A DNA stretch of 64,000 nucleotides from the NCBI GenBank assembly GCA_043228905.1, contig JBHGNT010000004.1, positions 8,432,001 to 8,496,000 of the forward strand, given 5' to 3'. Numbering within the stretch: position 1 is the first letter of the stretch; each line of letters starts with the position of its first letter. Of this stretch, positions 32,413 through 42,928 are shown piece after piece. Under the pieces are notes generated by a model. It searched no databases, was not told the DNA's origin, and worked only from the letters and a program-made list of their open reading frames with translations. This stretch comes from Azolla caroliniana (taxonomy: Eukaryota; Polypodiophyta). Both the position numbers and the translations under genes were made by a program.

Positions 32413-32850
32413 GGTTAGTAGTTATGGTTAGCACTAGCAGCACCAGTAGCTAGTTGTAGTTAGTAGAAGGAGAAGAACAAGAAGCAAAGAAACGTGGATG
32501 GCTTGACTTAATGCTAAAATGCACAAGTCATTCATGGAATAATAAATACATTTTATTCTTGTTGTCATCTTGACTCTTTTTCTTTTTTTATTCCAAAAAA
32601 ACGTCATCTTGACCCTTAACATGACAGTTGCGTGCAAATGAATAATATACATAGTGAATAATATACATAATACTATTGACCGACATTGGGGCCAGTCCGC
32701 AATACCAATAAACCTTTTTGCCCTTTTCTTTTAAGTTGTTAGACTTTCACTTTGGGCTAAAAAGTTCTTAAAAATGTTCACCTTTCTTAAAAGTTGCTAG
32801 ATTTCTTAGAATGTGAAACATGTGCAATGTGTGGCAACCAAATACTAAAC
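32413..32850. other. COQ2 upstream region
   Basis: About 440 bp between the microsatellite and the hAT element. It must hold the native COQ2 promoter. I see no convincing TATA box or other motif. Confidence 0.35.
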
Positions 32851-33439
32851 TACACCACCAGTGTTGGGCAAAGTCCCAGGAATAGTGTCAGCGTTCCGGT
32901 TGGGTTGGGACATTTGCTGGCCAAGGTAGGGGGGAGCCGGAACTGATTCCGGCTAGAATTTCCCAAAAATCGGAATCTAGTTGGTTCATATTTTCGTAAC
33001 TGGCTATTTATGCATTTTTTAAAAAGAATAATGTTTTAAAAAAACGATTTTCTCTCTTTCCCCCTCTTTCAGTGTATTTTTTTCCATGTTTTCCCCCTTT
33101 TGCCCCACACTCGAATCCCTCTTTCTCCTCTTTTCCCTCTCTTTTCCTGTGTGTCTGTAATATGTATTATCTCTTCTCGATTTCCTGTGCCTTTGAGTCG
33201 AAATGGAGTGCACCAACACCCACATGCACTTTCTCTGTAAGTTTCAAATGGATGTAACTTTTTATCTCGGGCCCTTTGATGACATTAATATTTCGTTCAC
33301 TTTCATTTCTATCTGTCTCACACAATGTCGATAACGTGAAACCACCCATGATTGTGATAATAATATATATTGGTATGATGTTGAAGATATAAAAACCTTG
33401 GGAGATGGCAATATTGCTTATGCATCTGTAAAATAAAAA

Positions 33440-33966
33440 TTTGAGGATAAAATTGATCTAATAATACACATGTTGAAATGCTTTCTTATTATCCTAGAGT
33501 TTTTGAACAATAAGATCTCGCTAAGTTCGCTAAGTTGCTGACAAATAAAGGTTGAGATTATCGATTTTGCCAAGTTCATACTCTGGATTGGAGTTGAGGT
33601 ATTGTATGAGGCCATCCACAACTAATATCCTATGAGGGTGAGATTATAGATTTCTCTAAGCTTATATTCTGGATTAGAGTTGAGGTGTTGTATGAGGTCA
33701 TCCACAACTAATATCCTATGTATTTCCATGAATTTCTTCACACATAGTGCCTTAAAATTATTAAAGGACGGCTCAAGTTTTTAATATAATGGACCGATGG
33801 TCACTAATTTAGGTTTATATGCCTCTGGCTTCACTTCCACAATGCTTGGGGAGGCTTCAATCTTCCAATTTTTATTGAACATAGGTGCATCATCAACATC
33901 CAGATTGATCTTCTTCTTCATGGTGGAGTGGTTTCGTGAGGAAACGGAAAGGAGTGTTCGACCCAA
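33440..33966 (-). pseudogene. DUF247-like gene fragment
   Basis: The minus strand reads SIVEVKPEAYKPKLVTIGPLY near 33780-33850, which matches the N-terminal signature of plant DUF247 proteins. A further frame (FNNFKALCVKKFMEIHRILVVDDLI...) lies at 33640-33770. A unit of about 95 bp there is duplicated at 33545-33640. The frame is broken after GPLY. It is carried inside the hAT element. Confidence 0.55.
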
Positions 33967-33978
33967 TAATACGACTAC

Positions 33979-34013
33979 ATGGCCAAGAAGAAGAAGAAGA
34001 AGAAGAAGAAGAA

Positions 34014-34046
<33 letters not shown>

Positions 34047-34060
34047 AATGATGATGAAGG
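33979..34060. repeat. (GAA)n(GAT)n microsatellite
   Basis: About ten GAA units followed by about twelve GAT units. Confidence 0.9.
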
Positions 34061-34309
34061 AGATGTCATAAATTATTACAATTCCAAATGATAAACCTGA
34101 TCATCTAGCCCCCAACTTCACCAAAGAAGAAGAGATGGGTATGAATACTAGATTCATCTTCAGTGAACCTGATCGTCTTTTCCGTTGAATTCTTCGATTC
34201 TAATTAATCGACTCTTGTATGCTTCTTGATTTTTAGTGGACCCAAAGTTATTAGTGTGTCCCTTTCCTTTTCTGCGAACCGAACAATGATTGATCACAAC
34301 ATCGATTAC

Positions 34310-35430
34310 AGTTATGTGATTCGCTGCCGAGTGAATTACCATGCTCAAGTAGGTTCACTAAAGATGTGGAAACAATGAGTCAGGTATTAGTTGAAAGGTT
34401 GAGGCAAAAAAGTAATCAATATATCGCACATCATTTGAGGTACAACACTCTTTGATTTTCCAGATCATGGCAAGATTGAAAATTTGCATTTCAACATCTG
34501 ATGATGTGTTTGGGTGACCATAGGTTTGAATCTAACATGCTTGCATTCTGTGGTTGCTATTATGGAGGTGGGGATAAGGAAAGAAGAGAGTCAGGGTTGC
34601 TGCGGAAATGGTGGAAGACCCTTCATGTAATCAATGATAATATTTTATGGGTCCTATATATTTCATGTACCAGAAGTTTGCACTTAAGATCTCCATGTTA
34701 TTTGACTATTCTATTGTCAGCATTGGAACCCTGAAAAAGAGAGGAGAAACAGAAAATGCCCCCTGACCCCAGAAGAAGTGGAGATCATGCTCAAAGCATT
34801 AGGTTTTGGAAGTGATTGCCACCTATATGTTGCTTCAGGGGAAGTATATGGTGGGGGACACACTGGCTCCTCTTAAACAAATATTTCCAAACTATCACAC
34901 AAAGCATACATTAGCATTTGAAGGAGACTTGGAGCATTTTGCTCCATTTTCCTCATGTATGGCAACAATTGATTTTATTTGCCGATGAAAGCAATGTATT
35001 TATAGCCAATAATAATGGAAATATGGCGCGTATCCTCACAAGGCGTAGGTAGTATTCTTTGTTATTGCATTCACTTAACTATACGACTTGATTTTATTTA
35101 TGTTTCATCTATGCTAAGATTGTAATGGTTTGAATAGATTTTGGTTCCTTCTTGTTTGTTTATGTGTCAACTTGGTTCTACATGCACTATTTTGACCATA
35201 AACGCACCATAAGGCCCAATGCAAAAAAGTTGGGCAGTCTTTTCCTTTCAAAGCCTAATATGACGTGGGAAGCATTTGCTTTGAAGTTGCAAAGAGTCCA
35301 AAGAGGCTTCATGGGTGAACCTAATGAAATGAAGCCTGGCAGGGGACAATTTTTCGAAAATCCCTTGGCCTGTATTTGTGAGAATGTTGAAACAAAAGTG
35401 AAACTAAAATTACTTCAACAGTAGGAAGAA
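34310..35430 (+). pseudogene. O-fucosyltransferase family gene fragments
   Basis: Exon-like pieces collinear with plant GDP-fucose O-fucosyltransferase proteins: IRCRVNYHA then LVERLRQKSNQYIAHHLR (34316-34440); FESNMLAFCGCYYGGGDKER (about 34525-34585); TPEEVEIMLKALGFGSDC...VASGEVYGGG, then APLKQIFPNYHTKHTLAFEG and FAPFSSCMATIDFI in a second frame (34757-34985); VFIANNNGNMARILTRR (to 35035); and KRTIRPNAKKLGSLF...FMGEPNEMKPGRGQFFENPLACICEN (35195-35385). The frame breaks near 34848 and 34980. The N-terminal half of the enzyme is missing. It was probably captured by the hAT element with its introns. Confidence 0.75.
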
Positions 35431-36612
35431 GAACTCTTGCATATTCAAGAATTGCAAGAAGATGAGATGTTAAAGAGCCAAGAACAACTAATAGGTGTAA
35501 GTGAACTTGAAGACAATGTTGACCAAGATGCAAAATTATCCTGATTTGGAAGATATAACATTAATGCAGCAAGAAGACATGCAAGAGGAAGATAACTTAC
35601 TTGAAAGATCTGAGGGCATAGAGGCAGACAACCTTTCACTGTTGTCTGACTAATCCATGGCAACAACTTAATAGCTTAATGATCCTGATTTGGAGGAAAT
35701 GGAAGTAGAGATGTGAAAGGAACTTTAACTGATGGATACTAAAGGATCTTATTGTTTTTTACTAACAAGAATTCTTAACCAGTTCATATATATCTTTAAC
35801 CTCGCACAGGATCAACACTTTGTTGCTCCTTTGGCATCTGTAAAGAGTGAAAAGAGAAACAAGTTCCTAGATTCAACTTCCTAAGCTCTAGAATTTGTTG
35901 TATAAAGTTTCTACTTCTGGGCTTGTTTTGTATATATAATGGTCGAACAACCATGTGAACTGAACAATGACTGATCACAACACCGATTACAGTTATGTGA
36001 TTGGTTTTACAAAATACATAAACATGATCACAATTATGCCCAACATAGACCTAAAGATCTAATCAGAATTGGGTCTCAAACCAACATCAATAATTTGAGA
36101 AGAAAAGAGCATGAATTGACTCACAAGTCTTTGATTCATATTCCCTGATCCCAGATTATGGTTATGTGGCATATAGATTTTGTGTTTAAACAATGACTAA
36201 TAATGTAATCTCAAATCATGATTATGCGCCATTGTATAGATATTTTTACTACTAATCATTCATAGGTTAGTGATATTGATTACTTGTAGTGCAATGTTAA
36301 TTCTTGAGCTACTTTCAATTTTCTAAAATTTTCATATAGGGCGAGGTCACTTTTTTTTAATGTTCAATATTTTGTTTCTTTGTTAGATAACTCATGAGGG
36401 AAATCGCAAGTACCATTTCTAGAGGGCCGACTCCACAAACTCCATAGAATGTACTCTATCTATGTTGCTACCTCATCTCGTGCTAAATTGTTTTTTGGTA
36501 TGTGGTAAAAAAAAAATTTAACATGTTTCGGCCATACGAAAGTGGCCGAGTAAAATTTTTCATTTACGGTTAGGATCATAAGCAGCAAGAAAAATTCTAA
36601 TAGGGGTTAAAA
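35431..36612. other. hAT interior without recognised genes
   Basis: AT-rich sequence. Its first 250 bp reads as a broken acidic tail continuing the O-fucosyltransferase fragment (stops at several places). The rest shows nothing I recognise. Confidence 0.4.
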
Positions 36613-36636
36613 ACTTTGCCCAACACTATACACCAC

Positions 36637-37440
36637 CTCTGTCACATATTCACAGAATCACAAACCTCCTTCATATTTTAATTCCCTCTTTCCCCCGTTT
36701 TTCCCTATGTGTGTGTGTCCTGCTCCTTGCTCACTGATTATGCGACATCTCCTGCTCACCGCTTTAAGGTATGCATTTTGCCTATTTTTCTATTTGAAGA
36801 AGATGGTTAATCTAATTAAACTCAAATTAAATTAAAGCACCACCAAAAAGAAAATGGGACAACTCAATCTTTTGCTAAATCTTTTTCGCTTTTCCCTATT
36901 TTTCTCGTTTTCAAGGGCTCTTGAAGCCTTGGCTTTTGGGTATTCCCCATGGGCACTCCAATTTTGTGCGACAACCTATGCGAAGGCAATTCATTTGCCT
37001 TTAACATAATGCTAATAAAACCAGACACATATTAGTGTCCTTTCTCTAATGTTCTTTTCTACTCCCCTAATTTTCTCCTATTTAAAGTGTGAAGCCTTCT
37101 TCAAAATACTTTCACAATCATTAATGCAATCTATTTGAAACCTTCGCCATCCATTTCCATCAATAGTTTCATAATCTCTCTTTCTGATAATCCTTTAACA
37201 ATGATATCATCTTAAAATGGCGTGTACAATATTGTTCATTGCATTCATCATCTAAGCAATTTAAATTGTCGCACTTGAACGTAGAGTACATATACATACC
37301 ACCCCAATTGGTATCTTCATTGTTATGTTTTGTCACCATAGAATATACAATTCGTGTTCGTGCAAGCATTCAAACGTTTGAAAACGTTTGGAAACGAACA
37401 CGTTTGCAAAGGGAAAAATGCGTGATCCTATTTTTTTCTT
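36637..37440. other. Intergenic stretch, nothing recognised
   Basis: AT-rich, with no supported coding, repeat or RNA feature. Confidence 0.4.
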
Positions 37441-37454
37441 TTTTTTCATTTGTT

Positions 37455-37725
37455 ATCATCACAAATTTAGCTCACCCTAGTGGTAAGGAGTCACGGTATT
37501 GTTGTCTATGTCTTGGGTTTGATTCCCCATTTACTCATCTCTCTCTTATTAGTACCATGTCTTCTTCTTCTTTCCCCCCCCCTTACTATTAGGACTAAGC
37601 ACAACCTAGTGGTATGTTGTTGTGCTATTATTACTTGTGTCTTGGGTTCTATTCGTAACTTTCTCATATCCTCTTGTTAGTGTCCTGGCAAAATTTTATG
37701 TTAGTGTCATGTTCCCTTTTCTTTC
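37455..37725 (+). repeat. SINE-like tRNA-derived units (diverged)
   Basis: Two units with an A-box-like TAGCTCACCCTAGTGGTAAG (37468) or ACCTAGTGGTATG (37605) and a B-box-like GGGTTTGATTCC (37514) or GGGTTCTATTCG (37644). They are the probable source of the array that follows. Confidence 0.5.
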
Positions 37726-38350
37726 TTTCTTTCTTTAGAAATTAACTCACCCCAATGGTAAGTTGTTATGCTACTACTGCCTATGTCATGGCAAAATTTT
37801 ATGTTAGTGTCATGTTCCTTTTTCTTTCTTTCTTTCTTTCTTTGTTATTAGAAATTAGGTCACCCTAGTGGTAAGTTGTTATGCTACTACTGCCTATGTC
37901 ATGTTTTCTTCATATTCTCGAATATACATTTTATGAGTTTTTGATCGTTTCTTTCTTCCTCTTCTTTTTTCTTTCTTTGTTATTAGAAATTAGGTCACCC
38001 TAGTGGTAAGTTGTTATGCTACTACTGCCTATGTCATGTTTTCTTCATATTCTCGAATATAAGTTTTATGAGTTTTTGATCGTTTCTTTCTTCCTCTTCT
38101 TTTTTCTTTCTTTGTTATTAGAAATTAGGTCACCCTAGTGGTAAGTTGTTATGCTACTACTGCCTATGTCATGTTTTCTTCATATTCTCGAATATAAGTT
38201 TTATGAGTTTTTGATCGTTTCTTTCTTCCTCTCTTTTTTTCTTTTTTTGTTATTAGAAATTAGCTCACCCTAGTGGTAAGTTGTTATGCTACTACTGCCT
38301 ATGTCATGTTTTCTTCATATTCTCGAATATATGTTTTATGAGTTTTTGAA
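37726..38350 (+). repeat. Tandem array with 135-bp period
   Basis: Successive copies of 'CTAGTGGTAAGTTGTTATGC' begin the unit at 37870, 38005, 38140 and 38275, a constant 135-bp step. A shorter first copy starts at 37757. Each unit holds the A-box-like start, 'TACTGCCTATGTCATG', 'TTCTCGAATATA', and a CT-rich tail. Copies are nearly identical. Confidence 0.9.
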
Positions 38351-39060
38351 CGTTTGATTATAATTTATAATGACATATTTTGAATTAATCTCTATACATC
38401 ATAGTCATCTTTTTGTAAAGTTCTGAAGTGAGGATGATAGAGATGTCTTGATTCTTAAGAAGCATCCCAAAAGTATGCATGTGATACAACGCAAATATTG
38501 CAACCATACTTATGTTGGTTATTCACAATGGATTAGAGTCCACTTATTGGGATTGAGAGTGAATCAATATATAATATAGACCATAGTCAATCCAATCCAA
38601 CTTTGAGATGATTTACCATACACGTTTGATTGAATCATTCTCGAATGCGAATGCACGTATGATACGTATGGTTCATTCTATGGTTGTGACTATCATCAAT
38701 TAAAATAGATCATATCCCATAGGTCCACCATATAGTTGATTGCTCTCCCAAGAAAGGTTTTTGCAAATTCATCAATAATTGGCATAATCCATGCGTTTAG
38801 GGTTGTAACTTTGTTCAGTGGTGTTGAGAATCAAACTCAGCTTCCTTAGTGTGGGAAACACATCGTAGGAATACCCAAGTTTGTGAACATCCCACCTCCT
38901 TTGTATCATAACTAATGTGTCAAAGAAGTTAAGTCCTATGACACATATTTTGTAGGTAGTTAAGTCTCCACCTCTTTCCCAAGAGACAATTCTAGTGAGA
39001 GAACTTAGAGATAAGGTGACTACATAGGCACCTTCTCCTTCCCTTTGTAATTGTTGTGGT
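38351..39060. other. Unassigned; probable upstream part of copia H LTR at right
   Basis: I recognise nothing in the left part. The right part (about 38800-39207) probably belongs to the 5' LTR of copia H, but I cannot place its start. Confidence 0.35.
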
Positions 39061-39110
39061 TCATTCTTGCTTCTTGTTAATACAATTTTCTTGTTTTTTG
39101 TATACATTGT

Positions 39111-39111
<1 letters not shown>

Positions 39112-39169
<58 letters not shown>
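39112..39169. repeat. (CT)n(CA)n microsatellite
   Basis: About 16 CT units then about 12 CA units, just before the end of the copia H LTR. Confidence 0.9.
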
Positions 39170-39207
39170 TTGTTTCCACTACAAAGAATCACTCCTGATT
39201 CTTTACA

Positions 39208-39219
39208 TGGTATTAGAGC
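39208..39219 (+). other. Copia H primer-binding site
   Basis: TGGTATTAGAGC, directly after an LTR end CTTTACA at 39207. It is one base from the initiator tRNA-Met type. Confidence 0.75.
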
Positions 39220-40321
39220 GATTGGTAACTTGATCCAAGTCCATCTACATGTGTTGTGCAAAAGCCCTTGTTCACGAAAAAACGGCCAATCAATGTAGTA
39301 GCAATCTGCACAGTTCGCATCATAGAGAAGAAGAAGAAATTCAACATGAATACTTAGATGGGATGCGCTCTTCCTACCGAGAAACTCGACAAAAACAATT
39401 TCGCATCTTGGGAGTACAAGATGCACGAATACCTTGTCGGTCAAGACTATTAGAGCTATGTCGAGGGAACTCAAGAAAATCAACTCAACCTAGCACATGT
39501 TGTATTGCCTTGCATCATGCATTCATGATCACATGCTTGGCTACATCAGAGAGGCCAAAACACCGAAGGAGGCATGGGGGAACCGAAAGAAGATATTCAC
39601 GGCCAACAGAACTGCATGAAAAGTTCAACTCAGTCAATAGTTGAATAATATCCAACAAAGGGATATGTCAATCAGAAGTTATACCTTGAAGATCAAGGAG
39701 TTGTGCGACTCCCTCGGGTCGATCAATGTTAACATTGATAACGATGAAATGGTGCCAAAAAGCCTCGGTGGTCTAGCACCCCGGTTCGGTTGCCCTCGCA
39801 AGGTCAAGGGAGCTAAAGAAAATCAACCCAACCCAACACATGTTGTATTGCCTTGCATCATGCGTTCATGATCACATGATTCACTACATCAGTGAGGCCA
39901 AAACATAGAAGGAGGTGTGGGGGAACCTCAAGAAGATATTCATGGCCAACACAACTCCACGAAAATTTCAACTCTGTCAAGAGTTGAACAGTATCCAACA
40001 AAGGGATATGTCAATCGGAAGTTATACCTTGAAGATCAAGGAGTTGTATGACTCCCTCTGGTCGATCAATGTTAACATTGATAACGATGAAATGGTGCAG
40101 AAATGCCTCGACAGCCTACCACCCCGGTTCAGCACAATAAGGTCGGCCGCCATCGCAAGGGAGAATCCTCCCTCCTTCGATCTCCAGTCGATGTTACTTG
40201 TCGAAGAAAATCACGTCTTAACAAGGATCAATGTGCAAGAAGGAAACATGCTCTATTCTAATTCAGATGGAGGAAGGGGACAAAGTTGTCGAAGAAGAGG
40301 TGGATTCGGCCAAGGCCATCA

Positions 40322-40610
40322 TGACAGAAATATGCGGAATATTGCTCGGCCACAACTGAGTCTTAGGATCAACCACAGGAAGATGGGAATAGGAAGAAAT
40401 GCATGTATACACACAAACAATAGAGCAAGAGAGAGTGTACATAGTATGTTAACGTGGAAAACCCCTAAATGGGAAAAAAACCACAGGAGCCCACGGACTC
40501 CAAACTATCACTATGTTAGGAGAATACAACAGGGGAGCACAGAGGCAATGAACTCGTGCTCACAGTCTTCACCTGGTGGCAGTTACAACAGAGAATCTCT
40601 TTGTATTTCT

Positions 40611-40673
<63 letters not shown>

Positions 40674-41029
40674 GCTCTGTATAGTAGTTACACCAATAAC
40701 TCTATACAACAAGAATAATGACAACTCAATGATCTACACTACCTCAAGTGTTTGTCCTAGGTCATATTTATACTAATATGACTTTCGGGCTATTTACAAA
40801 TATAGCCCCAGTGGGCTCTTTAGAACATATTTACATATATGTCCCTTCATCTGGTGACAGGTTCTCATCGGGCCTGCATCATCCAGTTCTCATTGGGTCT
40901 TCCGTTGCGAGGTACTCATCATCCGGTTCTCACCAGGTCTTCCGTTGCCGGGTACTCATCATTCGGTTCTCACCTGGTCTTCCATTGCCAGGTACTCATA
41001 TCCCATCCGGAGGGACCGAAATCCTAACA
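40322..41029 (-). repeat. Solo LTR of the Tnt1-like family
   Basis: TGACAGAAAT...ATCCTAACA, 708 bp, with the same blocks as the LTRs of A, B and L. It is flanked by CATCA (40317-40321) and CGTCA (41030-41034), a target-site duplication with one change. No internal sequence remains. It contains a CT run of about 29 units at 40612-40668. Confidence 0.82.
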
Positions 41030-41114
41030 CGTCACAATCAAGAACAACCCTGCGAACAGAAATTCTACTACTGACAAGACGTTGCAAACAAGCGAGGTGG
41101 CACATTTAGAAGAA

Positions 41115-41137
41115 GGGGGGGGGGGGGGGGGGGGGAA
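41115..41137 (+). repeat. G-run of 23
   Basis: An uninterrupted G homopolymer in the copia H gag. Confidence 0.9.
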
Positions 41138-41337
41138 TCATGCCGGACCCAACCAACAAAACAACTCCGTCGAGTGCGGATATTGTGGCAAATTTCGCCA
41201 CTATCAGGCAAAGTGCCGCAAAAAGAACAGTGAGTTGGCCTTCACAAGTCGACAACTCACCAACTATGCCTCAAACTCCGACTACAACGAACATGGTGGA
41301 ATATTCGTAATGCAGCATAGAGCGAACTCTAAGCCGG

Positions 41338-42310
41338 CCTCCTGCCACACTAGTACCTCCAACTCAAAAGATGTATGGTTTGTCGACTCGGGTGCATCCA
41401 ATCACATGACGTCTCATAAAGATTGGTTCTGAGAGCTACGAAAGCCCAAATGACCCGACTATGTGGAAACCGGAGATGACACAATTCACCCTATTCAGCA
41501 CGTTAGTAATGTTCCATTCTGATAGAAATAGTGTTGGGCCATAGTCGAGTTCCACTATGTAAATGGAATATTGAACAAAAGGAAAAATGAATAAATTCCC
41601 TTACACAATAAACCGAGACGACACCGGATGTTAACGTGGAAAACCCTAATCAAGAAAAACCACTAGAGCTCAGAGACCCCAACTATCACTATGAGAGAGA
41701 AAAGGTACAATGGGAGACTCAGAGGCAACGACCTTCAGCTCTATCTTCGCTTACTAGCGGTTACAACAGAAAATATTTTTTGCTTCTCCCCCCCTCTCTA
41801 TATCTCTCTCTCTCTCTCTTTGTACAAAGCTAAGCATAGTGCGTACTCTATTTTGGCCTCCTACCACACTAGCACCTCCAACTCAAAAGATGTATGGTTT
41901 GTCTACTCATGTGCATCCAATCACATGATGTCTCATAAAGATTGCTTCTGAGCACTACGAAAGCCTGAATGACCCGACTATGTGGAAACTAGAGATGACA
42001 CCATTCACCCTATTCAGCACGTTAGTAATGTTCCATTCTGATAGAAATAGTGCTCGGCCAGAACTGAGTTCAACTATATAAATGGAAGATTGAACAAAAG
42101 GAAAAATGAATCAATGCAGTTACACAGTAAACCGAGACGGCACTGGATGTTAACGTGGAAAACCCTAATCGGGAAAAACCACTAGAGCCCACAGACTCCA
42201 ACTATAAGAGGAAGGGTACAATGGGAGACTTAGAGGCAACGACCTCAAGCTCTATCTTCGCCTACCATCGATTACAATAGAAAATATTTTCGGTTTCTTC
42301 GTCACAGAAA
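41338..42310 (+). repeat. Tandem duplication of a protease-plus-LTR block
   Basis: The block 41338-41854 (protease segment of copia H followed by an LTR-like segment with GTTAACGTGGAAAACCC) is repeated at 41855-42310. The step is about 517 bp. The second protease site is altered (YSCASNHMMS). Confidence 0.75.
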
Positions 42311-42454
42311 ACTCTTTATCTTCTACCTTCTTCCAGATCCAATGATATCTCCTCTGGATGTGCTTAGTTCGGGAGTGGTAGGCCACGTTCTTCACAAGGT
42401 GGATGGAACTTTGGCTATTGCAATAGAGTCAGTATTCCTATTGTCGGATCCCTA
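42311..42454 (-). pseudogene. Copia RNase H remnant
   Basis: A short minus-strand match to the RNase H end (compare 9700-9845 and 2800-2945), joined directly to LTR-like sequence at left and to NA2 at right. Confidence 0.6.
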
Positions 42455-42878
42455 TGTTATTGGTTAGGAACACATGCCACACTCAGTCCTTTGGGGTAGC
42501 TTACAAGGTGATCGTGGTGCACGGAAATCGGGATGTGTAGTGCGGGATTGGTAGGGCGTAAGGAGGGGATGGCTACAACCTAGCCTCCTTAGGGCATAGC
42601 ACCCAACGCGTACTTACCTTGGGTTTATTGTAACACCGTTTTGTAAAGAGACGAGACACGGAAACAAGACACCAATATCAGAGAAGATAAACTATATTAA
42701 AATGGCACTCTCTGAATACGCTAGCTCTTTACAATGGTGTCTCGCCCTTTATATACATAGGGCTTACAATCGGTAACACTCCCTCCATACAACCGTTACA
42801 TGCGTTCCTTTAATGCTCCTAATATATACTCTATTATCCATGCGTTATGTCTGGTGGTTACAATTCCGGTAGACAACA
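42455..42878 (-). repeat. NA2 3' LTR
   Basis: The minus strand runs TGTTGTCTACCGG...CCAATAACA, 424 bp, with a TATATAAAGGG promoter box near 42755. TGTT...AACA ends as in NA1 and NA3. Confidence 0.7.
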
Positions 42879-42903
42879 CCTGGAACGTCCGTGGGACAGT
42901 GCC
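42879..42903. other. NA2 conserved box adjoining the 3' LTR
   Basis: The plus strand reads CCTGGAACGTCCGTGGGACAG, aligned without gaps with the NA1 box at 3657. No purine tract is present. Confidence 0.6.
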
Positions 42904-42928
42904 ATGGCACGTTGAACCCATTCGCTTC

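Larger units (their letters stand above)
32851..36636. mobile_element. Non-autonomous hAT-type transposon with captured gene fragments
   Basis: The element spans 32859-36628. Its ends are 16-bp inverted repeats: CAGTGTTGGGCAAAGT at 32859-32874 and the complement of TAGTGTTGGGCAAAGT at 36613-36628, with one mismatch at the terminal base. The flanks are perfect 8-bp target duplications TACACCAC (32851-32858 and 36629-36636). An 8-bp duplication and YAGTG ends are typical of the hAT superfamily. No transposase is visible. The cargo is fragments of two plant genes (DUF247 and O-fucosyltransferase), so it belongs with gene-capturing elements. It lies about 500 bp upstream of the COQ2 start. Confidence 0.85.
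39358..41530 (+). pseudogene. Copia H gag and protease, broken by a solo LTR
   Basis: Gag starts MGCALPTEKLDKNNFASWEY at 39358, with a stop (Trp to TAG) near 39452. The middle of the gag occurs twice as a tandem duplication of about 343 bp (39494 and 39837 mark the same word). The second copy is open from 39915 to 40718 and reads MWGNLKKIFMANTTPRKFQL. A solo LTR (40322-41029) interrupts it. Afterwards come a 23-base G run, a zinc knuckle (CGYCGKFRHYQAKC, about 41178-41220) and a protease site (WFVDSGASNHMT, about 41376-41410). No pol follows. Confidence 0.75.

Noticed and set aside
32344-32443. In-frame N-terminal extension of COQ2 with a Tyr run
   Set aside because: It is translation of the (CTA)n microsatellite. 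The ATG at 32344 gives a normal mitochondrial presequence.
32851-36636. Classification as a Mutator-like element (9-bp duplication)
   Set aside because: A 9-bp reading is possible, but the ends are short and begin YAGTG with a perfect 8-bp duplication, which fits hAT better.
40576-40776. Open frame with a long Ser-Leu repeat
   Set aside because: It is a translation of the (CT)n microsatellite in a solo LTR.
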